Positions 23,650 to 35,600 of a DNA stretch of 64,000 nucleotides are shown piece by piece. The notes under the pieces are model-generated. The model was not told the DNA's origin, ran no database searches, and worked only from the letters and a program-made list of their open reading frames with translations. The DNA is taken from positions 21,312,117 to 21,376,116 of the forward strand of contig OX457041.1 in the NCBI GenBank assembly GCA_949752735.1, written 5' to 3'. This DNA is from Lumbricus terrestris (lineage: Eukaryota > Annelida > Clitellata > Crassiclitellata > Lumbricidae). A program made the translations under genes and the position numbers. Numbering within the stretch: the stretch's first letter is position 1; each line of letters opens with the position of its first letter.

Positions 23650-23940
23650 CAGTGGCGGCGCCAGGATTTCAGTTTCGGGGGGCCTGAAACCTCGCGACGA
23701 AAATTTCACATTTTCATCCGTAAAAATTTCTGACGACCTTTTTTTTTTAGTCATCGACTGAAATCTCAAGAAAATTTTCCATTTCCGCTGCCAAAATTTC
23801 TGACGACCTTTTTTTTTTTTAGTCGTCAGCCGAAAATCGTGGATATTTCAATGTGTATAAAATTCGGATAGCCCTTTTTTAGGGGGGCTGAGCCTCTTGT
23901 AGGGGGGCTTAGCCCCCAGTCCCCCCTAGCGCCGCCACTG
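23650..23940. mobile_element. hAT-like MITE with CAGTGGCGGCG ends
   Basis: 291 bp. Ends CAGTGGCGGCGCCAGG / CCTAGCGCCGCCACTG are inverted with one mismatch. The flanks TTGGCCTT (23642-23649) and GTGGCCTT (23941-23948) match at 7 of 8 positions. The interior repeats AAATTTCTGACGACC before runs of T, then G-rich AGGGGGGCTGAGCC blocks. No open frame. Confidence 0.8.
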
Positions 23941-24073
23941 GTGGCCTTTCGATGCACTTTAGCTGAACCAGTTCCAGAGGAGATAATAACAATAGCTACT
24001 GCTTCCCTAGTGTAGTGAACTGTACTTCCTGATTTCCTGTTTTTTATGTTGTTGGTTGAAAATATTAAAAGGA

Positions 24074-24076
<3 letters not shown>

Positions 24077-24124
<48 letters not shown>
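24077..24124. repeat. (AAT)n microsatellite
   Basis: Pure AAT run of about 16 units. Confidence 0.95.
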
Positions 24125-24426
24125 CTTCGTTTATTAACATTCAATCTGACAGACCGCAGAATGATTACAGATACAAGTTATACGAAATACGGCCAGCTTC
24201 GCACGATACGCAGGTCGGCTACAACGGGTTCGGTAGCTTAACACTAATGGCCTAAGTGCTGGAACGCTCCTGGTACGGCCAATCCAGGAGAGGGAGGAGC
24301 TATCTTATTTTCAACAGACCCGAGGCAAACCACACAACAGAAAACGCCACTGGCAGCTAACAGAAAATTCAAATAATTTTTTGCCCTGAGCGAGGCTTGA
24401 ACCCAGGCCGCAATAATAACTACTCA

Positions 24427-26082
24427 CAGTGTTTAATCTAGACGTCTCTGGGGGGGGAAAGTTCCCCCCCCAGGATTGACATTTCCCCCCCCAGAAAAAT
24501 TTGACGAAATGATATTGGTTTTTAGTCACTGTTTTCATCATTGTTTTACATGAAGTGTTATAATATACGGTGATATTATTTATTATTATATGATTATAAT
24601 GACATTATTTACTACTATAATATATGATACTATCATGTTAAAATGACACCTGAAAATGCAGCCATTGCAATGTGGAAATTCAAAAAGTTTCTAATGGGTC
24701 ACTGAAAAAGTACAGCTATTATGTTAAGATCATCATCATCATCATCGAAATCCTTGGGCTAAATGCCCGTAGGTGTCCGGCGCCACTCTCTGTTTGAGTC
24801 TGTCTCGCGTCATGTTGCCCATCTTCAACCTGTCCGGTCTGCAGGTCCTGTTAAGATGACACCTTAAAATGCTGCCATTGCAATGTGAACATTCAGAAAG
24901 TTTCTAATGGGTCACTGAAAAAGTACAGCTATTTTGTTAAGATGACACCTTAAAATGCTGCCATTGCAATGTGAACATTCAGAAAGTTTCTAATGGGTCA
25001 CTGAAAAAGTACAGCTATTTTGTTAAGACGACCCCTTAAAATGCAGCCATTGCAATGTGGAAATTCAAAAAGTTTCTAATGAGTCACTGAAAAAGTACAG
25101 CTATTTTGTTAAGATGACCCCTTAAAATGCAGCCATTGCGATGTGGAAATTCAAAAATTTTCTAATGGGTCACTGAAAAAGTACAGCTATTTTGTTAAGA
25201 CAACACCTTAAAATGCTGCCATTGCAATGTGGAAATTCAAAAATTTTCTAATGGGTCACTGAAATAGTACAGCCATTTTGTTAAGACGACACCTTAAAAT
25301 GCTGCCATTGGAATATGGAAATTCAAAAATTTTCTAATGGGTCACTGAAAAAGTACAGCTATTTTGTTAAGACAACAGCTTAAAATGCTGCCATTGCAAT
25401 TTCGAAATTCAAAAATTTTCTAATGGGTCACTGAAATAGTACAGCCATTTTGTTAAGACAACACCTTAAAATGTTGCCATTGCAATGTCGAAATTCAAAA
25501 CTTTTCTAATGGGCCACTGAAAAAGTACAGCTATTTTGTTAAGACGACACCTTAAAATGCAGCCATTGCAATGTCGAAATTCAAAAATTTTCTAATGGGT
25601 CACTGAAAAAGTACAGCTATTTTGTTAAGACGACCCCTTAAAATGCTGCCATTGCAATGTCGAAATTCAAAAATTTTCTAATGGGTCACTGAAAAAGTAC
25701 AGCTATTTTGTTAAGATGACCCCTTAAAATGTTGCCATTGCAATGTCGAAATTCAAAAATTTTCTAATGGGTCACTGAAATAGTACAGCCATTTTGTTAA
25801 GACGACACCTTAAAATGCTGCCATTGCAATGTCGAAATTCAAAAATTTTCTAATGGGTCACTGAAAAAGTACAGCTATTTTGTTAAGACAACACCTTAAA
25901 AAGCTGCCATTGCAATGTGGAAATTCAAAAAGTTTCTGATGGGGAGGGGCACATCCCCTCACCATCTTAGTCTCGATGCAACGCGCATCACGAGCGTCCT
26001 TCGGACGCTCAATTGTCTCCCCCCCCCCCCCCCCAGAAACCTCAATTCCCCCCCCAGAGGACGGGGACTAGATTAAACACTG
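24427..26082. mobile_element. 1.66-kb hAT-like non-autonomous element with internal 86-bp array
   Basis: The ends CAGTGTTTAATCTAG / CTAGATTAAACACTG are perfect 15-bp inverted repeats followed by TCTCTGGGGGG-type blocks. The flanking AACTACTCA at 24418-24426 and 26083-26091 is a perfect 8-9 bp duplication. Inside, 24851-25940 is about 12.7 copies of an 86-bp unit (TTAAGACGACACCTTAAAAT ... GTACAGCTATTTTG). One further copy before it is split by foreign sequence at about 24731-24850. The right part has a hairpin, GAGCGTCCTTCGGACGCTC. No transposase frame. Confidence 0.88.
24851..25940. repeat. 86-bp satellite-like tandem array
   Basis: Unit starts near 24851, 24937, 25023 and 25109, a regular 86-bp period. 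Copies differ at a few positions, for example TGGAAATTC versus TCGAAATTC and ACACC versus ACCCC. The array lies wholly inside the 24427-26082 element. Confidence 0.92.
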
Positions 26083-26312
26083 AACTACTCAGTTTATCAA
26101 CCAGCGCTCTCTCAACTGAGTTACGGACCCCCTCAACTGAGCTACGGACCCCCATCATAGCAGCTGCCTTGTATTGCAAGCTGTCTGTTCTATTAGGAGT
26201 TAAGATTCACGTTAAATATGATGACCGTAGCGTAGGCTATACTGTAAACTGTTGCGGTGTGTCAACCGTATTGTTGATAAATGATGATGATGAGCATTGA
26301 GGTATAACCGTA

Positions 26313-26450
26313 TAAGCAAGTCCTTCACTCGCAATTGCTCATGCACTTCAGCATGAAACTCTTATTCAGTGTTCGTGCTGTAGTCGGGAGCGCTTCCAAG
26401 TGGATATCTTGAGGGGCGCTATAACAAGTGCACTTACATACATAGCCTAT
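26313..26450 (+). repeat. 5'-truncated tRNA-derived SINE
   Basis: Begins within the GCAAGTCCTTCACTCGCAAT block, lacks the tRNA-like A and B boxes, and ends AGGGGCGCTATAACAAGTGC with an ACATACATAG tail. It ends about 200 bp upstream of the OSBP start codon. Confidence 0.75.
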
Positions 26451-26650
26451 ATCTTTCAAAGTCCAGAGCTACATAATTTTTTATATCCGGATATAAATAG
26501 CTCTGCATGGATCGCGTCAAATCAGTAGGTGACGTCACTTTCGGCGCATTCACAGAGTTTTGCTTAAATGAAATAACATTCATAAACAAATATACAAAAT
26601 AATTATGGCCTAGTAGTCGAATCTGATTATTTTGTATCTTGTTCGAAGTT

Positions 26651-29600
26651 ATGGCAGAGCATAATAAAGCTAAGGAAGAAACGAGTGGATGGTTGTACAA
26701 ATGGACGAATTACATACACGGCTATCAAACCCGATGGTTCGTAATATCGAACGGTTTCATGTCATACTATAGGTTAGTTACCTCAAAATCATAATATTTT
26801 TATGGTGTGTGACTAAACCACGACTACAGTACACTATTTACGCTTTATGATTATAAGATATTATAAAATTGCAAGGCCTAATATTCACCTCAAACGACGG
26901 CTGTAAGCCTATATTATGGGGCGTAATTGTAGTATCGGACGGCGGTTGGGTTGGGGGCGAAGCATAGGCCTATGCCGTATCTTTGGACAGTATCTAATAA
27001 CGACACTAAACCTAATCCTAGCCGACTATCACGAAGCTTAATCTGATCTAATCTACCCTCACGACGCCTAACTTGACCCGCCTATCCTGATCCTAAGCGA
27101 CACTCACATACCCAATAGGCCTACTGCAATTATTCCGCCTTTGGTTCATGGATTTTCGTCTGTTTGTTTGTTTGTTTGTATTTGTTTGTATGCGCACTTG
27201 TTATAGCGCCCCTTCGTCGTGTTTGCGCTTTGATCATTTTACTTGCCTATTGCTTTTATTTTGATTGAGCACCTGTGAACAAGCTGGTTTGAACGACTGT
27301 ACCTTTTTGGTCGCTATGGAAATCTAGAGATTGGTATACTTTGTTTTCAGTCATAAAACTGTAACATCTATATATATGCTAGAGACAAAATTTGAGCAGA
27401 ACTATACCCAGAGTTAAAGTTGCAAACTGCTTGTAGGAGTTCGGGAGATGTAGTCGATGGACTTTGTCGAGGTGCGATAAGTCTGTCATCAGCAGCTGTT
27501 TATCCTAATGACGCAAAAAGTTTTATTGTGTCAAGTGGACAAGACACGTTTCACCTCAAGGCAAATACAACTGATGAGAGAGACATGTGGGTCAGGGCTA
27601 TTGGAGCAGAGGCTGACAAAATTATGTCAGTTTCACCAGACGGTAATCTTTTTGAATCATTGCTTAAACCTAATGCCTTTTGAACCCAGGTGTAAATTGC
27701 TGGTCCCAACAGATAACTCAGAGATAATTCGTTACGTCTGATTTAATTAATTATTAATTAGTTTGATTAATGCAAGGTCACTTTCTGCAGCATTGTGCAT
27801 TGAACCATTACAGACTACCAAAACATGTTGAGGTGGTTCCCTGACAATTCAGAGCTGGACAATTCGAAAGTGGACGATTTGGAGCTGGACATTTCGAAGT
27901 GGACAATTCAGAGCGGCCAAGAATTCTTTTCATCAATCCAACTTCTATTTGGGCAACAATTGCTTCCATAAATCTAACTTCCATTTAATCAACTTTTATT
28001 TAAGCAAAGATATTTTCGTTGATCCAATTTGTATATTGGCAAGAATTATTTTGGTTAATCCAACTTCTTGTTGAGCAACAATATTTTCATCAATCCAAAT
28101 TCTATATAAGAAACAATTCCTTTAATAAATCCGACTTATATTAAAAGGAAAATTATTTCCATCCATGAAACTTCTCTCTGAGCAACAATATTTTCGTCAG
28201 TCCAACTTCTATTGAGGCATGATAATTATTTTTTCAGTCCAATTTCTTTGTAGGAAATAATATTTTCAACAATTCAACTTCTATTTAAGCAGAAAATGCC
28301 ATCGATCCGCTCCAAATTGTCTGTTCCAAATTGTGCGCTTCGAATTGTCTGGTCGCCTGTCGACATACAGGGTGAGCAAAAAAAGACCCCCTAGGTTTTT
28401 TGCCAATATCTGGGCCAAAAGTAAGAATTATGAAATGAAATTTGACAGGCTTAAAGACAATTCATATTCAAATTAAAACAAAGATTATTATAAAAAATGA
28501 TTCAACCAGAGCATCTGAATTGTTGGTATTGCACCTTGTCCAGACTATTTTACGTGAATTATTTGGAGATAATATTGGAAAACTGTGAAACATTATTGGC
28601 CACAGTTCCTTAAATCCATTATACAAATCTTGTGTTCTTTTGTACTTGAAGGCAACAAATTGCTTGAGGATTTGTTGAGTAATTTGGAGAAGAAATTTGA
28701 TCAAATGCAGTCATATACTGCGGTCATGAATAAGAAGACTCCGGCGCTTCAGAAGGAGTATCAGGCACTGATGAAGATGGAGCTAGCACCAAAAGTGCAA
28801 CAGAAACTTCAGGTGCTGCTTGACCTGCTAAAAATATTGTTGGAAACCTTCAAAAGCATCAACGCTGTAAGTACCGGTATATGCAGAAAAATGTAGGTGT
28901 AGACAAAAGATAGATTAATGTCTTAACATCTAATCTAATTATCTAAAGACTTCTGTAATGTTCGTCAGCATACAATACAGTGTCACTCAATCTCAGTTCA
29001 AAACACTTAGACAAAGAAAGTGGGACGCGGTTCCTTGCAGCCGGAGGATTGAAGGTTCGAATCCACCTCAAATCGCTGCGTAGGGACCTTGGGCAAGTCC
29101 TTAATTCGCAATTGCTCAGTGCTTTGGCATGAAACTCCAATTCAGTGTCCGCGCTGTTGTCCGGAGCGCCTCTGAGTAGCGAGAGCTTGAACGTATAATT
29201 TATACTGATATAAATTCAGGCACAGTTTGGTTTGTGACTTGTTCATCTTTTCGTCTACCGTAACCTGAACTTTTTTAGCTCATCCATACATGTTATCTGG
29301 ATTGGTCCTTCTTAGGAGCTGTGTCTGCACAATGTAGCTCTCCCTGAAATTTGCCTCACTATACTAAAAAAGTGTTTTTGTGCACATTGGAGTCAGGAGC
29401 GCCTCTGAGTTGTTTTCTTTAAGAAGTGCTATTTAGATTTCCGAATGAATGAATCCCATGTTTTAAAACAATAAGACATAAATTTCATTGGGAGTTTTTA
29501 ATTTCAGTTTTCTTTGTCTAAGTGTAAACTTTACGGTTCTAGTGTGAACTGAAACTATATACCGTATACTGTCTTTTGAGTGTTTTCAAGATCATCATTA

Positions 29601-32600
29601 GGTAAGTACTAAGTATACAGTGCTCTGAATAGTATGGCACTTCTGAAGTCCTATCTCTGTCTTTCTTTGTCATTTGCATATTTCTAGGCCTGTAGTCCAG
29701 TAATCTGATTTGAATCTGAGTCTGTATAAGCAACACTCCAAATGGTCGAGCACAGAGATCAGTGATTAAGCCGTGGATTTTGCATTTTTGGTAAGCTTAG
29801 ACATCGGCTGAGGTTCTTGTGATATCGGGAAATGTTCGGAATGAGCTGAGGAGCATCAACAGTACTACAAAGCAGCTGGAGGAGATGGTTGAGGAACTGG
29901 GACTGCAGCACAGAAATCTTGAGAAGAAGATTCAGCAGACGCTCAATTTGATCCAACACACCAAACCTATGACGAGTGAGCTTAATATGGTTATTTTTTA
30001 TGACTAGGCAGATAATTCGTAAAAAAGATCGAAAGCACTAAATTCAACTGAGCCATGTCCAACACTGCACTGAGTCTCTGGAGAGATCTGCCTCCTGAAT
30101 TCCCGAATTCTTGGTTCCTGCACAATTTACTGCCAAGCACCTTCATCAGCTTCCGTGGGTGTCTTTATCCATCACTCCTTGCGCCTTCCACTCAAAAGCT
30201 GAAGTATCACCTCCTTTAAGAACTTTCCTATGACTCGCCTGAATCTACCTTCCAATTCATGTCCTAGACGAAACTTGCCTTGACATCTGTTCTGCCCCTC
30301 TGGAAACTGGTTCTGGGACTATTCATTGATCAAAGAATGATTCATCAAAGGACTGTTCATCAAAGAACGATTCATCAAGAGTCTGTTCATCAAAGAACCA
30401 TTCGCAAAAACCCGTGATGACGAGTCTCTTGATGAATCATCCTTTGATGAAAAGTCCACATACCTTGTAAACTGAACTCAAACCTCCTTGAGTCCCTTTG
30501 GACAGCCCCTTCCACTTGACACAATGCTAGTGAATAAATTGGTGCCCTCCGCTTGGCTTTTGAATGATGCTTTAGATGTCTTGACATTACGATTACAAAC
30601 ATCATGATTATGAGCATCATTATGTTATTTATAATTGTAAGAAATTTTTACAAATTTAATACGGAGTTTAGCAAATAGCCATCCCAGAGATTTTACTGTT
30701 CTCAAGAGCTATCTTGAATCTGGTTGGATCACGTGTATATTGATAACATTTCCTAAATATTTTAATGGCAATTCAATCTAGCATACAATGAACTTTTTCA
30801 GTGAGTTCGTGGTTGTTTGTGACAGATTATTAACAGAACTATCTTGCAAGTTTCCAATTGAAGCAATGCGTTTTTAATAGAAAATCTTGCTAGTTTAGCC
30901 AAGTTGTGTAACCAGTGGCGTAGCCAGGGGGTTTCGAGGATTAAACCCCCATCAGCTTAGAAAAAAGTTTTTTTAAAGGTTATTTATCCACTTAAATAAG
31001 AAAAACAAAACAATTGCTTGTAGTAACAATTGTTTTTCTTACTTTATTCCCTTTGTTACTTTGTTTCCCTTTTTATTTACTGTAATACTGTTGGGTTGGT
31101 GTCAGGAAGGGCATCCGGCCAGGTCATAAAACCCCAAACCCCTCCCCCCATCATAAATTCCTGACTACGCCACTGGTTGTGTAACTGATTATATATTTTG
31201 GGCAAAAATGTCTGAAATGTGAAAAATTCTATTGTAGATTTACAACAAGCAGACACTGATGATAATCAAGGATCTGTTGGGGAAGATGATGAATTCTTTG
31301 ATGCGCAAACTGAAGCAACAAATGTACTTCTCATCAAAATGCCCTCCTCCAAAAAGTTTGAGACGTAAGTCATTCTATGCTCTGTGATCAGAACCCGATA
31401 CCAGAGAAATATGACCTGTGTGCTTGAGCTAAAGACATGGAGCCCTTTTAAAAATACAAGACCTTGAAGAATGATTTAGTAATAGCACCTGACTGTAAAT
31501 TCATGACTTCTATTAGAATAATTATGACCAGAAAAAATTATGACCGTTTTGAAACCTGGAGACATGACCTGGAAGCATGGCCTTGAAACGTGACCTTGTA
31601 GAATTTATATAGAAGCATAACTTAAGAATTTGCCTGAAATTTTGATGTTTCTTTCTTTAAATCAGGGTGTCAAACCTTTTTAATGGAGGTCCAATATTTC
31701 AGCAAGTGGCTGCCAGGACGCCAAAGTCCCTGCGTAAAATGGTAATAGGAGTCTGCAAGGGAACTTGGCAAGTCCTTCCTAGAAAATTTTTCAAGCATGA
31801 TTCTTAAATGGTGTATTATAAGCGCTTGCAGTCAAAGTTTACAGAAATCTTAATTTTGATATTCAGCATCAATCATGAGCATCATATGAAACTCATTATC
31901 CTTAGGTCTATGATCAATGTATTCTAGTTTCTAGGTAAATATAAATTATGTTCATAGAGAATAATTAGAATAAATCAAAATTGGTGACAATACCTGTCGA
32001 AATACCTTTCAAACGTCCTACTACCCCTGCAGTAAGCCTCTGATAATAATAGTAACTTTTGTGCCATCTAAATTTGTCAAATTGGTCTATGCTAGCCGAA
32101 TGTGAACCTGTGCTGTAACTTGTAAGTTAAGGTGTTTGCTGTTTTTTTAAGTTGTGCTAATATGTCAGGACCACACCAATGCAACCTAATGGGTATCGTC
32201 TGCATGGTATCACCGCCCAGGGGCCTCGCCTAGTGGGGTTGTAAGACTCCTTCCGGGTCTCCTGTGCCACCAGATGTGAAATCTTACAAAGATTACTTGC
32301 GTATACACTGCTTTATTTTATGTTTGTAACCTTTTGTTTCTTTTGATTCTTGATTTGTTGTTGGTTGCCAAATAAAATGATTTTAAGTCCGCATCAGACT
32401 CTCAATAACAAGCTCCTAGTAGCAAAATTTATGAAGTTAACTTGTGTAGTCATTAGTCAAGGCATCTGAGGTCAGAAAGGTGGTGTAGACGAGTCAGAAA
32501 TTGCCCACAGGGCCAGGTCTTAGACACCTCTGTTTTCGATGTCTAAAAATCGGACAGTGCATATTGCATTGTGCACATTTATTTAAATTGTAAACACAGT

Positions 32601-35600
32601 TTACGTTACAAGACTACCATATTGTGGCTATTTGTAAGAGCTCAATCTTAATTATTCTCCTGTGATCTTTTAGAGAGGAACGTAATTTAACTCCAAAAGA
32701 CGCTCATGTAACATGGTCGGCGGCGGAGTCTAAAGACGAAACAGCAGATGATGATGATGTTGCATCAGACGATTGTATCGCTTGTGTCTTCCAACGCAAA
32801 CCAAAACAAGTACGAGTAGATGGCCTTATTTGACAGTTTACAACTTTATATACATTTTTAATGTCTTTAAAATAAAATCATGCATTTTGAATGTCTTTCA
32901 GATAAAGCTGTTTTTCAGCCATAATAGGTTTAAATCAAACTAGGGCTGGTATTGATTAAAAAGATCATCAATTTATCTTGTAAATTTGACTTGGATTAAT
33001 CTATTAAATTTGATTAAAATTGGACTTTGTTACGTAAAGCGTGAATGAAGTCGCTAAGTTGGTTACTGCATTCTTTCTACAAAAAAGGATTGTGTCATAA
33101 GCTGAAGGTGCACTGTCAGCAGTGCTTAAGTGTGGAAAATAAGTACCTGGACGCCCCTTACCTTTGCAAAAGAAGTGCCTGGACGCCCCTTACCTCTCCA
33201 AAAGAAGTGCCTGGACGCCCCTTACCTTTCCAGGCTGAACTGGCCAGTAAGTGGCAGGACGTCTCAGATTTTAAAATAAGTGCATGGACACCGTCCATGA
33301 CCGTCCATCCCACTTTAAGCCCTGACTGTCAGCGATGTATGTGAACGATGGTAAACTAACTAACATTACTGTTATTGTTGTTAACCGATTGCACAATTTC
33401 CACCCAAGCATTGCACATTAATCAGTTTTCACCTCTGGAAATGGGCTGCATGTCATTATGATACACATAGGAAATTAATCAAATCAGGCCAAAATTAATC
33501 GATTGAATTTTTAACAATGTATTGGTGAATTTGAAAGAAGTAGCCTACTGAACAAGCGTGACTTGTGATGAGCAGAGATTGCATGTTGAGCTGAATTAAT
33601 TTTATATGGGTCTTTGCACGAGAATGACTAATGAACTTGAATTGATGTAATAATAATAATATTATTATTTTCTTTATTCAACAATCCGGTTGACAGAACG
33701 CAACCGGTTACAGTGTACAATTGTGCAGTTGAAACAATTCACAAGAACGGAGATCACAGAATACACAAATCTTCTTAAATATACAAACTGACCAGACAGC
33801 CTGCAATACATGGCGCTAATAGCAGCCTACAAAGCATGTCCACCCAACAGGGGCTCGAACTCGCTACCTCTTACTCTATATGCCAGCGTGTTATCTATTA
33901 CTCTACCATGAAGCGCATGCAATTTATTATATATACAGTTAATGGTTAGTTGCCGTTTAGCAACAATGTGTCATCACAATAATGATTTGCATTGCCCTCT
34001 TTTTTCGAAGCTTGGGATCTCCTTACCATGGTCAAATGAGATGTAACCATTCCAGGTGACAGGTTAACAGTGTCTGGACAATTATTTTATCTCTTGAGGG
34101 ATTACAATTACCCCAGTTACCCCATTTAGGGTAAAACAATCTGCTCCAACAGCATTCCTTGGTCAACTTATATATTAATCATTGACAAATAAAAGCGATC
34201 AAAAGAATTAACTTTTCTCTCTCTGGATCAATATCACATAGTACATGATCAATGACCCCTTGTGATTTGCAAAAACAATTATTTACCGTATTATATACAA
34301 AAGCACTCAAGTTAATATTGATTTTCTTTCACTTGCTTTTATAATTAACAGAAAAAAGTTGATGTGCCGGAAGTTGTACCCCCAAAGGTTTCCAGTGCGA
34401 GGAGGAGATCCAGTGTGTTTCAACCAAAGGTCACCATGAAGGTGCAACGTAGGGAATCTTACGCTCCGCAGTTCAGTCGACGGATGATGATTCCGCCGGA
34501 GCCGAACTCCGGTTCCAGTCTGTGGGCCGTTCTGAAGTCATTCGTCGGGAAGGATCTCAGTCGGATATCTCTGCCAGTAATCAACCTACTCGTTGCGTAT
34601 GTTTCTCATTGGAGACGCTGATGGCCTATGGTCGCCATTCAGCTCCACGATGGGTGGTGTAACGTAGCGTAAAGCCCTGAGCTCTCCAGGTTCAGTCATT
34701 GGGCAGTCCGTAAGCAGTGGTTAAAGTGGTTTGGACGAGCGGTGGGAACGCCGAATATGGGAGCAGTGCGAACGCCATTGAAGAGTTTAATTAGAATGTA
34801 TGTGTTTCCAGCGTTCCATGCAGGTGAGCAGTGGGAACGCAAGCAAAGAATTTCAAGAGCGGTGGGAACGCCGTTCCCACCCGTTCCCTCCCACTTTAAA
34901 CCCTGTCCGTTAGTCATTCGTTTGGAAGGATGTTTGCCAGATGTCTTTACGAATTCTTGCTGTCCTTAATGGATTGGTTGCTGGTTTGGGGGTGGCATAT
35001 CAATTCCATGGTGGGTAGTGTACGGTATTGATAAGCCACTGTTCACTGAGCTAGGTTCTGGTTGTTCCTCAAGTCATTCAGTGAGATGGATCTTTTTTGA
35101 GAATGTCTCTGCCAGTAATCTTTTTTCTGGTATCTATTTTGTGTTTGGAGCGGTAGTGTCATGGAGTATTTCATCACAACTCTTTTATTTCTTCATTCTA
35201 TGGATTCATATAGCATCCCTTCAAAAATCTGCTCAGGGTGCTCCCAACCCAGCCACAGCTGAAGGAAAAAGACTTGAGTGATATTTTGATGGGTCTCTTC
35301 TCTGACTCAAAAATCAGTATGGATTTATTTTCACTATGATTCCAAACTGCTCTATCTTCAGGGCTGTTTTTAAGGAATTTTTAGAACTGCACAACTCCTT
35401 TCCTTCCCATCTTCTTCCATGGTAAATTACTTAAAATCGGAGGAAAGTGACCTTTTTGCCAGTTTTAACTGTACAGAAGTGCTTCTACAACTGCACAAAT
35501 CCATTTGGAACTGCATATTTTGTGTACAAATGCACGTTAAAAAAGCCCTGCTATCCTTGGCTTTCAAGCACATGGATCTCTGACTGCATCTTCCTCTGGC

